A stretch of DNA of 64,000 bases from Rhodanobacteraceae bacterium. GTDB lineage: Bacteria > Pseudomonadota > Gammaproteobacteria > Xanthomonadales > Rhodanobacteraceae. The notes under the pieces were generated by a model. The model saw nothing but the letters and a program-made list of their open reading frames with translations. It was not told where the DNA came from and did not search any database. The DNA lies in the NCBI GenBank assembly GCA_030167125.1, contig CP126531.1, positions 1,178,001 to 1,242,000 of the forward strand, read 5' to 3'. Below are positions 44,732 through 51,834 of the stretch, piece after piece. The translations under genes and the position numbers were made by a program. Each line of letters begins with the position of its first letter. The first letter of the stretch is position 1.

Positions 44732-44929
44732 TCACATGTCGTTTTCGAATTGGCGAACCTGTTTCTCCGCCTCGTCCTTGGCGATCCCGTAGCGTTCCTG
44801 CAATTTGCCAGCGAGGTATTCCGCGTTGCCGTCGGCAACCTTGAGATCGTCGTCGGTCAGCTTGCCCCAGCGCGATTTCAGCTTGCCGTTCAATTGCCGC
44901 CACTGTCCCTTGATCCTGTCCTCATTCAT
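44732..44929 (-). CDS. CsbD family stress protein
   Basis: 65 residues, [29 protein letters not shown] at the N-terminus, the standard CsbD sequence. These small hydrophilic helical proteins are induced by general stress in many bacteria. GGAG lies 7 bases before ATG 44929. A 7-bp inverted repeat is 29-46 bp upstream of the start. Confidence 0.92.
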   Translation of the reverse strand: MNEDRIKGQWRQLNGKLKSRWGKLTDDDLKVADGNAEYLAGKLQERYGIAKDEAEKQVRQFENDM

Positions 44930-44957
44930 TCCTTTTCTCCGGTGGTTGTGTGTTTGC

Positions 44958-44975
44958 TGACGTCTGCCGACGTCA
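44958..44975. promoter_or_regulatory. Operator-like inverted repeat before csbD
   Basis: TGACGTC-TGCC-GACGTCA, perfect 7-bp arms with a 4-bp spacer, lies just upstream of the CsbD gene and overlaps the stop codon of the gene before it. It looks like a regulator binding site, identity unknown. Confidence 0.4.
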
Positions 44976-45185
44976 CAGCTCGCACTCGAATTCGTAAACC
45001 TGCAGGATGGCTTCGCGCCGGTCGAATCCGTAACGCTCCTGCAGCCGCTCGGCGAGGTATTCGGCGTCGCCGGCCGGCGCGCGCACGTCGCCTTCGGTCA
45101 ACATCGGCCAATGGCGCCGCATGCGGCCGGAAATCTTCGGCCATTCGTCCCTGACCTTGTCCGCCATGTAATCCGTATGTCTCAT
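44973..45185 (-). CDS. CsbD-like small protein
   Basis: 70 residues from ATG 45185, with AGGAGG 5 bases upstream. [45 protein letters not shown] mirrors the adjacent CsbD protein, with which it shares the EYLA-x-(K/R)LQERYG block, so the two are probably ancient duplicates. More acidic and more diverged than typical CsbD. Confidence 0.78.
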   Translation of the reverse strand: MRHTDYMADKVRDEWPKISGRMRRHWPMLTEGDVRAPAGDAEYLAERLQERYGFDRREAILQVYEFECEL

Positions 45186-45235
45186 ATGCGCCTCCTGATG
45201 CCCTTCCCGCTGATGCCGCTGCGCGCCGGTGTCCG

Positions 45236-46018
45236 CTAATGTTCCGGCTGTTCGCCGGCGACCGGCAGCCGGACCCAGAACCGTGCGCCCTGCTGCGCGC
45301 CAGCGCATCCGAGCGCGCCGCCGTACGCCGTCGCGATCTTGTTCGCGAACGCGAGTCCGAGTCCGCTGTGTTCGGCCGGCTCGGAGGTCATGAAGGATTC
45401 GAAGATCGCGGGCGACTGCACGCGCACGCCCGAACCGTCGTCGGCAAATTCGATGAGCACGGTGCCGAGCTCGCGGTCGGCGCTCGCCGTCACCGCCACT
45501 TCCCTGCCGCCGAACTGGAATGCGTTGTCGAGGATTTCCACGAACAGCCGCTTCAATGCATCGGCCTGGCCGTCCACCAGCGGCAGGCCGGGTTCGCATT
45601 CCACGCGCACGTTGCCGAGGTCGGAGCAGGCTTCCGCGCAGACGAACAGCAGCGCCGCGACATCCACGCCGCCGGTTGCGCCCGGCACTTCGAGTGTCGC
45701 GAGATTGCGTCCGTCGCGCAGCAGGCGCGCCGCGCGCAGGCATTCCTGCTCGGCGCGTTCCAGCGAGATGCGCGCGTCGTCCGCGCGGTTCTGCGCGATC
45801 AGCATGTTCGCAAGCTGGGTCGCGGCCATGATCGAATTGAGCGAATTGGACAACGCGTGCGCCAGCGAGCCGATGATCTGGCTGAAACTTTCCGGCGCGG
45901 CCTGGATTGCGCCCGGCGCCGACGTCCGCTCGAAGTGGCCACTCACCGGGGCCGAATTGTTTGAGGATTCCATGACGGCTGCGGCCTCGTGTGCGACTTG
46001 CGCGATGGTTGCGTTCAC
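45236..46018 (-). CDS. Histidine kinase core without an obvious sensor domain
   Basis: 260 residues from GTG 46018, with GGAG 7 bases upstream. After about 65 unstructured residues comes a dimerisation helix pair with the likely phospho-His in SLAHALSNSLNSI. An ATPase domain follows, with N-box EILDNAFQFGG, G1 DDGSGV and G2 GLGLAFA. There is no membrane span or PAS/GAF domain, so the signal must come from a partner. It is the last gene of a four-gene operon that includes a CBS-pair protein, and a response regulator gene lies 1.6 kb upstream on the same strand. Confidence 0.82.
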   Translation of the reverse strand: MNATIAQVAHEAAAVMESSNNSAPVSGHFERTSAPGAIQAAPESFSQIIGSLAHALSNSLNSIMAATQLANMLIAQNRADDARISLERAEQECLRAARLLRDGRNLATLEVPGATGGVDVAALLFVCAEACSDLGNVRVECEPGLPLVDGQADALKRLFVEILDNAFQFGGREVAVTASADRELGTVLIEFADDGSGVRVQSPAIFESFMTSEPAEHSGLGLAFANKIATAYGGALGCAGAQQGARFWVRLPVAGEQPEH

Positions 46019-46022
46019 GGCA

Positions 46023-46343
46023 TTACTCCAGGTCCAGCCACTCCACGACCACGCCGGTGTGCGCAGCGAGGGTTTCGATGCGGCCATGCACGTAGTCGTA
46101 GGCGACGGAACTCGGCACGTGCACGCGCAATTCCTGGTAGTCCGAAGCGGTGTCGTCGGTCAAACCGGCGGAGCTCGAATCGTCCGGACGCATGGGCGCA
46201 TCCAGCGACAGCTCGACGATGCCGTCCACTTCGGGCAGTCCACGGATCGCGGCCATCATCGCGCTGACGCCCGCTTCCGCGCCGGTCAGGCGAATCGACA
46301 TGCTTTGCGGAACCGCGGTCCGTGCTGCGCTCGAGTTTTCCAT
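46023..46343 (-). CDS. Hypothetical protein between the kinase and CBS genes
   Basis: 106 residues from ATG 46343. A Ser/Ala-rich N-terminus is followed by two short alpha/beta segments (SIRLTGAEAGVSAMMAAIRGLPEVDGIVEL; YQELRVHVPSSVAYDYVHGRIETLAAHTGVVVEWLDLE) that could form a ferredoxin-like fold. That is inference. It ends 4 bp before the kinase start, so tight co-expression is likely; it may be the input or adaptor of the kinase. Confidence 0.6.
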   Translation of the reverse strand: MENSSAARTAVPQSMSIRLTGAEAGVSAMMAAIRGLPEVDGIVELSLDAPMRPDDSSSAGLTDDTASDYQELRVHVPSSVAYDYVHGRIETLAAHTGVVVEWLDLE

Positions 46344-46369
46344 GGAGGGTACGCTCCGTTGGCGTGGGG

Positions 46370-46786
46370 TCAATGCGGACATGCCACCGATTTCAGGTAG
46401 ACCTTCGTCGAGGCGGGTTCCTCGGAAAACGCCATGTTGCTGAGCGCGACGATGCCGACCAGCCGCTTCTCGCGGTTCACCACCGGCAACCGGCGGATTT
46501 CCAGCTCCGCCATGTTGGCTGCCACCTCGTCGACGTCCTGGTCTTCGAAGCAATACTTGATGTCGCCGCTCATGATTTCCTGCACCGGCGTCGCGGGCGC
46601 GAGGTTCGCGGCGACCGCGCGCACCGCGATGTCGCGGTCGGTCAGCATGCCGACGAGCTTGTCATCGCGGCGCACCGCGACGCTGCCCACGTCCTTGTCG
46701 CGCATCAGCAGCGCCGCTTCGGCGATGGTCTGTTCGGGCGTGACGAGGAACACGTCGTTCGTCATCACGTCGCCCACGCTTTTCAT
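46370..46786 (-). CDS. CBS-domain pair protein
   Basis: 138 residues, two CBS domains: VGDVMTNDVFLVTPEQTIAEAALLMRDKDVGSVAV with LVGMLTDRDIAVR, then VQEIMSGDIKYCFEDQDVDEVAANMAELEIRRLPVV with LVGIVALSNMA. Such stand-alone pairs bind adenine nucleotides and often respond to energy charge. It begins 2 bp after the gene before it and shares an operon with a histidine kinase that has no sensor, so it is a natural candidate for the sensory partner. Confidence 0.88.
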   Translation of the reverse strand: MKSVGDVMTNDVFLVTPEQTIAEAALLMRDKDVGSVAVRRDDKLVGMLTDRDIAVRAVAANLAPATPVQEIMSGDIKYCFEDQDVDEVAANMAELEIRRLPVVNREKRLVGIVALSNMAFSEEPASTKVYLKSVACPH

Positions 46787-46788
46787 GT

Positions 46789-47208
46789 TCAACCCACTCC
46801 TTCCGCAAGCCCGCCTTCGATCGCCGTGTTCGCCGGTGCGAACGTTTGCGGCGCAACCAGCGTGCGGCAATGCATTTCCAGCAGCGCTAGGCATTCCTGC
46901 GCCACCGCCTCGGCGGCGTCGGGATCGCCGTTCGCCCTCGCCAGTTCCATGGCGCTCAACAGGCATTGGTCGATCTGCGCCAAATCGGTATGGCCGTGCG
47001 CGTTCGCGTCCATGCGAAGCGTGCGTTCCAGAGCCAGCACGCGCATCCTGCTCGATGCCAGCTCTGCCTCGCAGCGCTCGCGGAACATTCCTGCCGCCGC
47101 GCACGCCAATGCTTTTTCGAGATGCCTGACGCGTATCCGTCCGGCCACGAGCGCGTGCCGGGTGTTGCCAGCCGTTTGTTCGCGCGATGGGGACAAGCGT
47201 TCGTGCAT
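46789..47208 (-). CDS. Hypothetical helical protein, first gene of the kinase operon
   Basis: 139 residues from ATG 47208. The sequence is mainly alpha-helical with regular Ala/Glu/Leu/Arg patterns (EKALACAAAGMFRERCEAELASSRMRVLALERTL) and no recognised domain. It is followed after 2 bp by the CBS gene. A sigma-54-like promoter lies about 230 bp upstream. The frame extends to a TTG at 47280 without better support. Confidence 0.55.
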   Translation of the reverse strand: MHERLSPSREQTAGNTRHALVAGRIRVRHLEKALACAAAGMFRERCEAELASSRMRVLALERTLRMDANAHGHTDLAQIDQCLLSAMELARANGDPDAAEAVAQECLALLEMHCRTLVAPQTFAPANTAIEGGLAEGVG

Positions 47209-47448
47209 TCGATGGACCTTTGGCAACTCGAATTGGTGTATCAGGCCGCGACTGAGAAGCGCAGGGCGTTCACTGCCCAAATCCCACTCGCGAGGACCGC
47301 AAGCGAATGGTGGCGAGGCCGGGGCAGGATCGGTCGGAACGCTTGGGTTCCGTCACCGTTGCCCGCTTTCCGTATCGGCCAGCCGTCACTCGATTGACAA
47401 TCCGTGTCTTATCGACTCTGCGCTGCTCAGTCGCGGCGCCCTGTCGGG

Positions 47449-47464
47449 AGCAAGATGCGTGCCG
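47449..47464 (-). promoter_or_regulatory. Candidate sigma-54 promoter of the kinase/CBS operon
   Basis: On the minus strand the site reads CGGCACGCATCTTGCT, which fits TGGCACG-N4-TTGCW except for its first base, with GG and GC 10 bases apart. Transcription would start near 47440, giving a leader of about 230 nt before the first gene at 47208. Confidence 0.5.
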
Positions 47465-47560
47465 ACCTCGTCTTCACATTCAACGGCGGCTGAACCGGAC
47501 GGCCGGAAGCCTTGCACGGCGCGGCTTCCGGGCCATCGCGGTGTTGCAGGGACGCAGCTT

Positions 47561-47572
47561 CGAAACGTTTCG
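47561..47572. promoter_or_regulatory. Perfect 12-bp palindrome CGAAACGTTTCG
   Basis: It lies between the 3' end of the sigma-54 regulator gene and the sigma-54-like promoter, about 100 bp upstream of that promoter on the minus strand. That is a usual distance for an enhancer site bound by an NtrC-type activator. Confidence 0.35.
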
Positions 47573-47652
47573 CTAACGAAAGTACGGATACGCGACGCGG
47601 AAATCATTTACCAGCTTTACCGCGGGCGAAACTATTTTTCACGGTGCGATGC

Positions 47653-49032
47653 CTACGGCTCGTCGGCTGTGAGACCCGCGGCGAGTTCGTCGTCGATCAG
47701 CCCTTGCGCCCGGTAGCGCATCAGCCGGTTGTAGATCGTCTTGGACGTGATGCCGAGGATGCGCGCGGCGCGCGACTTGTTGTTGCCGCAACGCGCCAGC
47801 GTCTTCAGCAGCATCTCGCGCTCGACGTCCTCGAAGGACATGCCGACGGTGAAGTTCACCCGGTTGCCCGCTTCCACGCTGACGGCCTGCGGACTCGCGT
47901 CGGGACGGAAATCCATCTGCGCGTTGTCGCGCGCCAGCAAATAGCTGCGCTGCACCGCGTGGCGCAATTCGCGCACGTTGCCGGGCCACGGCGCGTCGCT
48001 CATGCGGATCAGCGCCTCGGGCGCGAACTGCTTGTTGGTGCCGTAGCGGCGGTTCATCTCGCCGAGGAAATGTTCCGCCAGCAGCGGGATGTCCTCGCGG
48101 CGCTCGCTCAGCGGCGCGGTGTGGATGCGGTAGCCGCTGAGCCGGTAATACAAATCGTGGCGCAGCAGGCCCGCTTCCACGCAGGCGCGCGGTTCGCGGT
48201 TGGTGGCCGCGATCAGGCGCACGTCGACCGGCAGTTCGCGCGTGCCGCCGACGCGGGTCAGCGTCCGCGTTTCGATGACGCGCAGCAGGTAAACCTGCAA
48301 CGCCTGCGGCATCTCGGTGATTTCGTCGAGGAACAGCGTGCCGCCTTCGGCCTGTTCGAAATAGCCGGTGTGCGATTGCACGGCGCCGGTGAACGAGCCG
48401 CGCTCGTGCCCGAACAGCAGGCTGCCCATGAGATCCTGCGCGAGCGCGCCGCAGTTGACCGCGACGAACGCGCCGCTGCGGCCGCTGGCGTGGTGCAGCG
48501 CGCGCGCGACCAGTTCCTTGCCGGTGCCGCTGTCGCCGTGGATCAGCACGGAAACGTCGGTCGGCCCCACCCGCTCGACCTCGCGCAGCAATTCGCGCAT
48601 GCGGTGCGAAGTGCCGACCATGCCGCCGGCGGATTTCGCCAGCGCGACGCGGCGGGCCGCGTTGTCGTTGGCTTCGACCAGCAACTGCCGCAGCGTGTCC
48701 GCCAGCACCGGCTTGACGAGGTAATCGACCACCGGCGACTTGAGCACGCGCAGCGCGCTCTCCACGCTGGGCGCGCCGGTGACGATCGCGATGCGGCCGT
48801 GCGATTCGAGATCGAGGTCATCCAGCAGTTCCAGGCCGCTGCCATCCGGGAGCGTGATGTCCACCAGCAGGAGATCGAATCCCTGTTCGGCGGCCATCTT
48901 CCTGGCTTGCTCCAGCGTGCGTGCGCGCGCGAACTTGCAGCCGCACTGGCGCGCCACTTCCGCCACGACCCGCGCGAAGCCATCGTCGTCTTCGATCAGA
49001 AGCACATGGCCCACGGCGGCACTCGCCCTCAT
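47653..49032 (-). CDS. NtrC-type sigma-54-dependent response regulator
   Basis: About 459 residues. An N-terminal receiver (LLIEDDDGF, phospho-Asp in LLLVDITLPDGSG, Lys in LVKPV) is followed by an AAA+ activator domain with Walker A GDSGTGKE, the sigma-54 contact loop GSFTGA (GAFTGA variant), Walker B GTLFLDEI and the arginine-finger region DLYYRLSG. A Fis-type helix-turn-helix ends the protein (NNKSRAARILGITSKTIYNRL). ATG 49032 is favoured because GAGGAG lies 9 bases upstream; ATG 49059 is also open. Several sigma-54-like promoters are nearby and a kinase gene is 1.6 kb downstream on the same strand. Confidence 0.92.
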   Translation of the reverse strand: MRASAAVGHVLLIEDDDGFARVVAEVARQCGCKFARARTLEQARKMAAEQGFDLLLVDITLPDGSGLELLDDLDLESHGRIAIVTGAPSVESALRVLKSPVVDYLVKPVLADTLRQLLVEANDNAARRVALAKSAGGMVGTSHRMRELLREVERVGPTDVSVLIHGDSGTGKELVARALHHASGRSGAFVAVNCGALAQDLMGSLLFGHERGSFTGAVQSHTGYFEQAEGGTLFLDEITEMPQALQVYLLRVIETRTLTRVGGTRELPVDVRLIAATNREPRACVEAGLLRHDLYYRLSGYRIHTAPLSERREDIPLLAEHFLGEMNRRYGTNKQFAPEALIRMSDAPWPGNVRELRHAVQRSYLLARDNAQMDFRPDASPQAVSVEAGNRVNFTVGMSFEDVEREMLLKTLARCGNNKSRAARILGITSKTIYNRLMRYRAQGLIDDELAAGLTADEP

Positions 49033-49253
49033 CGATCGCATCTCCTCGCGGGAACCCATGACGGTAAACCCATCTTGTTGACGTGCGCGTTAAGGCACGC
49101 GCAAAACCGCGTGACCCGCGCCATCCAGGGCGCTTGCCTTTAGGCCGGATTCAGACGTTGCGCGGCCGTCCTGACCGCGCGCGTTTCCTGCCGCCTTGCT
49201 GCGGAGAGAGAGCGTTATACACCTTTGCGGCGCGTTTCCCAACGTGGAAATTT

Positions 49254-50255
49254 TTATCCGGTCGGGCCGCCCAGCACCTCGAGCACGCTGCCGCTGATGT
49301 ACGACGAACAGGCCGGCGCGGCGAGGAAAACATACGCCGGCGCGAGCTCCTCCGGTTGCGCCGCACGACCCATCGCGCTGTCGCTTCCGAACTTCGCGAC
49401 GTCCTTCGCGGGACGATCGGAAGGATTCAGCGGCGTCCATACCGGCCCCGGTGCCACGGCGTTCACGCGGATGCCGCGCGGCAGCAGGTTCTTCGCCAGC
49501 GAGCGGGTGAACGCGTGGATCGCGCCCTTGGTGGCGGAGTAGTCGAGCAGCCCGCCCGACCCGAACAATCCCGTTTCCGAACCGGTGTTGATGATCGCGC
49601 TGCCCGCTTCGAGGTGCGGCAGCGCCGCGCGCGCCATGTGGAAGTAGCCGGCGATGTTGGTCTGCAGCGTTTCCTGCAGGTGCTCGTCGGTCAGGTCTTC
49701 CAGTTTGTCGCAATGCATCTGGAACGCCGCGTTGTTGACCAGTACATCGAGGCGCCCGAGGTTTTCCACCGTCTTTTCCACCAGCTCGCGGCAGAACGCG
49801 GGATCCTTGACGTCGCCCCGCAGCGTGAAGCAGCGGCGGCCTTCCTTCTCCACCGCTTCGGCCGTTTCCGCGGCGTCTTCGTCTTCCTCGAGATAGCCGA
49901 TCGCGACGTCGGCGCCTTCGCGCGCGAACAGCACCGCCACCGCGCGGCCGATGCCCGAATCGCCACCTGTGATCAGCGCGACCTTGTCCTCGAGCTTGCC
50001 GCTGCCCGCGTAGAACGGCGCCTCGTAGCGCGGCGCCGGATCGAGCTGCCGCTCGTCGCCGGGTTTGCGGATGTGCTGCGGCGCCTGCTTTTCCGGCTGG
50101 CGTGCAGGCCCCGCCTGCACCGGCTTCTTGTTGGCGCTCTTCCTGGCCGGTTGCTTCTCGACCTCGCGTTGGATTTTCCTCTGGCGCTCGCCCGCCGGCG
50201 ATCGAGTCGCCCGGTTGGATTTGCGCGCGGCTTTCGTTCCCTTTCCCTTTGCCAT
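49254..50255 (-). CDS. Short-chain dehydrogenase with basic N-terminal extension (YghA-like)
   Basis: 333 residues from ATG 50255, with AAGGAG 8 bases upstream. The first 75 residues are Lys/Arg/Gln-rich (MAKGKGTKAARKSNRATRS). The SDR core has the cofactor motif ALITGGDSGIGRAVAVLFAREGA, the NNAA motif and the catalytic Ser-Tyr-Lys set (NTGSETG, DYSATKGAI). It is closest in design to the YghA/YhxC/GspC-39 group of stress-induced oxidoreductases. The basic tail may bind nucleic acid or anionic surfaces; that is inference. Confidence 0.88.
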   Translation of the reverse strand: MAKGKGTKAARKSNRATRSPAGERQRKIQREVEKQPARKSANKKPVQAGPARQPEKQAPQHIRKPGDERQLDPAPRYEAPFYAGSGKLEDKVALITGGDSGIGRAVAVLFAREGADVAIGYLEEDEDAAETAEAVEKEGRRCFTLRGDVKDPAFCRELVEKTVENLGRLDVLVNNAAFQMHCDKLEDLTDEHLQETLQTNIAGYFHMARAALPHLEAGSAIINTGSETGLFGSGGLLDYSATKGAIHAFTRSLAKNLLPRGIRVNAVAPGPVWTPLNPSDRPAKDVAKFGSDSAMGRAAQPEELAPAYVFLAAPACSSYISGSVLEVLGGPTG

Positions 50256-50267
50256 CACTCGCTCCTT

Positions 50268-50360
50268 GGTACCCATCCATGGATTCCGCCGTGCACGTTT
50301 GGTACCCATCCCTGGGATCCGCCGGGAATTCAGTACCCATCCCTGGAATCCGCCGGGCAC
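50268..50360. repeat. Three tandem copies of a 31-33-bp repeat
   Basis: Units beginning GGTACCCATCC near 50268, 50301 and 50332 share TACCCATCCMTGGRATCCGCCG. They fill most of the 162-bp gap upstream of the dehydrogenase gene. Each unit contains a GGTACC-like and a GGATCC-like dyad. Confidence 0.7.
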
Positions 50361-50417
50361 ATCCATGTGCCCGTTTTTCACGAAAGCAAAACAGCGCATC
50401 GAGCTGGGCGTATTCCG

Positions 50418-50855
50418 TCAATGCGCGGTCGATGCGGGGGCCGGCACGCCTTCCGGCGTGTTCGCGCCGCCGTGTGTCTGCGCGCACTGCGCGTATTCCT
50501 GGCGCGTCAACTTGCCGTCGTGGTTGGCATCGCATGCATTGAAGTGGGCGCCGAGCCAGGCATCGCGTTGCGCATCCTGCTGCGTCACGTAGCCCTTGCT
50601 TCCCGCGAGAACGTCGAACGGCGTCGTGGGACCGCCGGTGGTTCCTCCCGCTGCGGCGGCGCCATTCGACATGCCGGCCGCGGGTGTCGTGCCCGCGGGT
50701 TGCGTCGCGGTCGCTGCGCTGTAGGGCGGCGTTTGCGGAAGCTGGGTGGAGGCGTTCGTTGCCGGCCCCGCGTTTTCATTGTTGTTGTGCGAGCAACCGG
50801 CCGCACCCAAGGCACACGCAAGCACGATCGCCGCAGCGGCAAGTTTGTCGTTCAT
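50418..50855 (-). CDS. EF-hand lipoprotein
   Basis: 145 residues. A signal peptide ends in the lipobox GAAGC, then a Thr/Pro/Ala/Gly-rich linker, then one clear EF-hand loop, DANHDGKLTRQEY, with the expected acidic positions, preceded by a helix (QQDAQRDAWLGAHFNAC). Probably a calcium-binding envelope lipoprotein. ATG 50855 follows AAGGAG. A near-perfect sigma-54 promoter lies 50-65 bp upstream. Confidence 0.78.
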   Translation of the reverse strand: MNDKLAAAAIVLACALGAAGCSHNNNENAGPATNASTQLPQTPPYSAATATQPAGTTPAAGMSNGAAAAGGTTGGPTTPFDVLAGSKGYVTQQDAQRDAWLGAHFNACDANHDGKLTRQEYAQCAQTHGGANTPEGVPAPASTAH

Positions 50856-50904
50856 GCAGACTCCTTTTCCAAAAGTGGGGCCGCGTCCTGCGGCACCCGG
50901 TGCA

Positions 50905-50920
50905 AGCAAGCGATGTGCCA
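50905..50920 (-). promoter_or_regulatory. Strong sigma-54 promoter candidate for the EF-hand lipoprotein
   Basis: The minus strand reads TGGCACATCGCTTGCT: TGGCAC, then TTGCT at the right spacing, GG and GC 10 bases apart. It departs from TGGCACG-N4-TTGCW only at the last -24 base. The predicted transcript begins about 40 nt before the start codon. Confidence 0.65.
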
Positions 50921-51105
50921 CCGGCACGGCCACCGAACCGCGCGATTTCAGCACCGTTGCGCCGGCACGGCCGGGAAGGATTTTCCGGGTGCCGGAACGC
51001 TTTGCGCGAATGTTCAGGTGTTGTTGGGCATCGCGCTCGCGGATCGGCGACCGAATGTGCATGCAAACGGCGCACCGACGTCATGCGCAAAACAACATTG
51101 GTCCA

Positions 51106-51121
51106 TGGCACGCCGCGTGCA
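51106..51121 (+). promoter_or_regulatory. Candidate sigma-54 promoter for the gene at 51167
   Basis: TGGCACGCCGCGTGCA matches the -24 element perfectly and the -12 element except for G instead of T at its first base; GG and GC are 10 bases apart. It gives a leader of about 35 nt. Confidence 0.55.
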
Positions 51122-51166
51122 TTCAGGCACGCGACCAGAAACCCCGTTCCACACAGGAGGAGCTCC

Positions 51167-51436
51167 ATGAACGATTGGATGGACACCACGACTGCACTGC
51201 CGACGGAACGCGAATACGTGCGCTTTCTCGTGGTGGGTCACACCCGTTGCATGCTTGGCGTTTACGAGGACCATAACTTCCGTTCGCGCTGGGGCGCGTA
51301 CAAGGACCGCGATGTGCGCATGTGGAACAAGATCGGCGACGCGCCGATGAATCCGCCGCCCGTGCGCACCCAGCCGGATCAGTGCTACTGGTCGGAGCGG
51401 CCGATGCGCGAAGGCCCCGGCGCCGCCGCCGACTGA
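51167..51436 (+). CDS. Small hypothetical protein, possibly sigma-54 controlled
   Basis: 89 residues from ATG 51167, preceded by AGGAGGAG. It contains YVRFLVVGHTRCMLGVYEDHNFRSRWGAY and an Arg/Trp-rich remainder, with no signal peptide, membrane span or recognised domain. It ends 6 bp before the convergent rhodopsin-transducer-like gene. The strong ribosome site and promoter support expression. Confidence 0.6.
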   Translation: MNDWMDTTTALPTEREYVRFLVVGHTRCMLGVYEDHNFRSRWGAYKDRDVRMWNKIGDAPMNPPPVRTQPDQCYWSERPMREGPGAAAD

Positions 51437-51442
51437 GTTGGC

Positions 51443-51823
51443 TCAATCACCGGATCGGCAGAACGCGATCGTGCTCAGCAGCGCCAGCGCCGGCCGCCGT
51501 GAATCCAGCCGCGTGTGCTGCAACACCACCGGCACGTCGGAACGGAACACGCTGGAATAAGGCGTTTCGCGCGGCACCGGTTCCGGATCCTCCAGATCGT
51601 TGAAGCGCAGGTGCCTGGTGCGGCGCGCGGGCACGCTCACGCGATACGGACCGACCGGTTCGCGGTCGGTGAAATACAGCGTGATCTCCACGTGCGCCTC
51701 GACGTCGTTGACGTTGAGCAGGCACGCGGCTTCGTGGCTTTCGAAACGCGGGTCGTCATCATCGTGGCCGGGCGCGGGAATGTAGCCTTCCGCGATCGCC
51801 CAGTGGCGGCTTCCGATATCCAT
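51443..51823 (-). CDS. Sensory rhodopsin transducer-like protein (ASRT family)
   Basis: 126 residues that match the Anabaena sensory rhodopsin transducer along its length: WAIAEGYIP, FESHEAACLLNVNDVEAHVEITLYF, DREPVGPYRVSVPARRTRHLRFNDL and VVLQHTRLDSRR. The family forms a soluble tetrameric beta structure and has been found both with and without rhodopsins; sugar- or DNA-related roles were suggested. No rhodopsin gene is in this window. It lies 11 bp after a short-chain dehydrogenase gene on the same strand and is probably co-transcribed with it. Confidence 0.88.
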   Translation of the reverse strand: MDIGSRHWAIAEGYIPAPGHDDDDPRFESHEAACLLNVNDVEAHVEITLYFTDREPVGPYRVSVPARRTRHLRFNDLEDPEPVPRETPYSSVFRSDVPVVLQHTRLDSRRPALALLSTIAFCRSGD

Positions 51824-51834
51824 GGTTCGCTCCT

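Larger units (their letters stand above)
47209..47652. other. 444-bp gap between the kinase operon and the sigma-54 regulator gene
   Basis: No convincing gene is present; the small open frames lack ribosome sites and homology-like features. It holds the sigma-54-like promoter at 47449-47464 and the palindrome at 47561-47572. The part nearest 47600 is A/T-richer than its surroundings. Confidence 0.6.
50856..51166. other. 311-bp divergent promoter region
   Basis: It separates the EF-hand lipoprotein gene from the gene at 51167 and holds one sigma-54-like promoter for each direction (50905-50920 and 51106-51121). No open frame with a ribosome site was found in it. Confidence 0.6.

Noticed and set aside
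47386..47607. 73-codon open frame in the 444-bp gap
   Set aside because: No ribosome site or domain, and it would cover the sigma-54-like promoter.
49084..49103. Terminator after the SDR/regulator region
   Set aside because: The 7-bp stem TGCGCGT/ACGCGCA is real, but no U-tract follows on either strand.
50268..50360. CRISPR-like repeats
   Set aside because: Direct repeats abut with no 30-bp variable spacers and there are no cas genes in the window.
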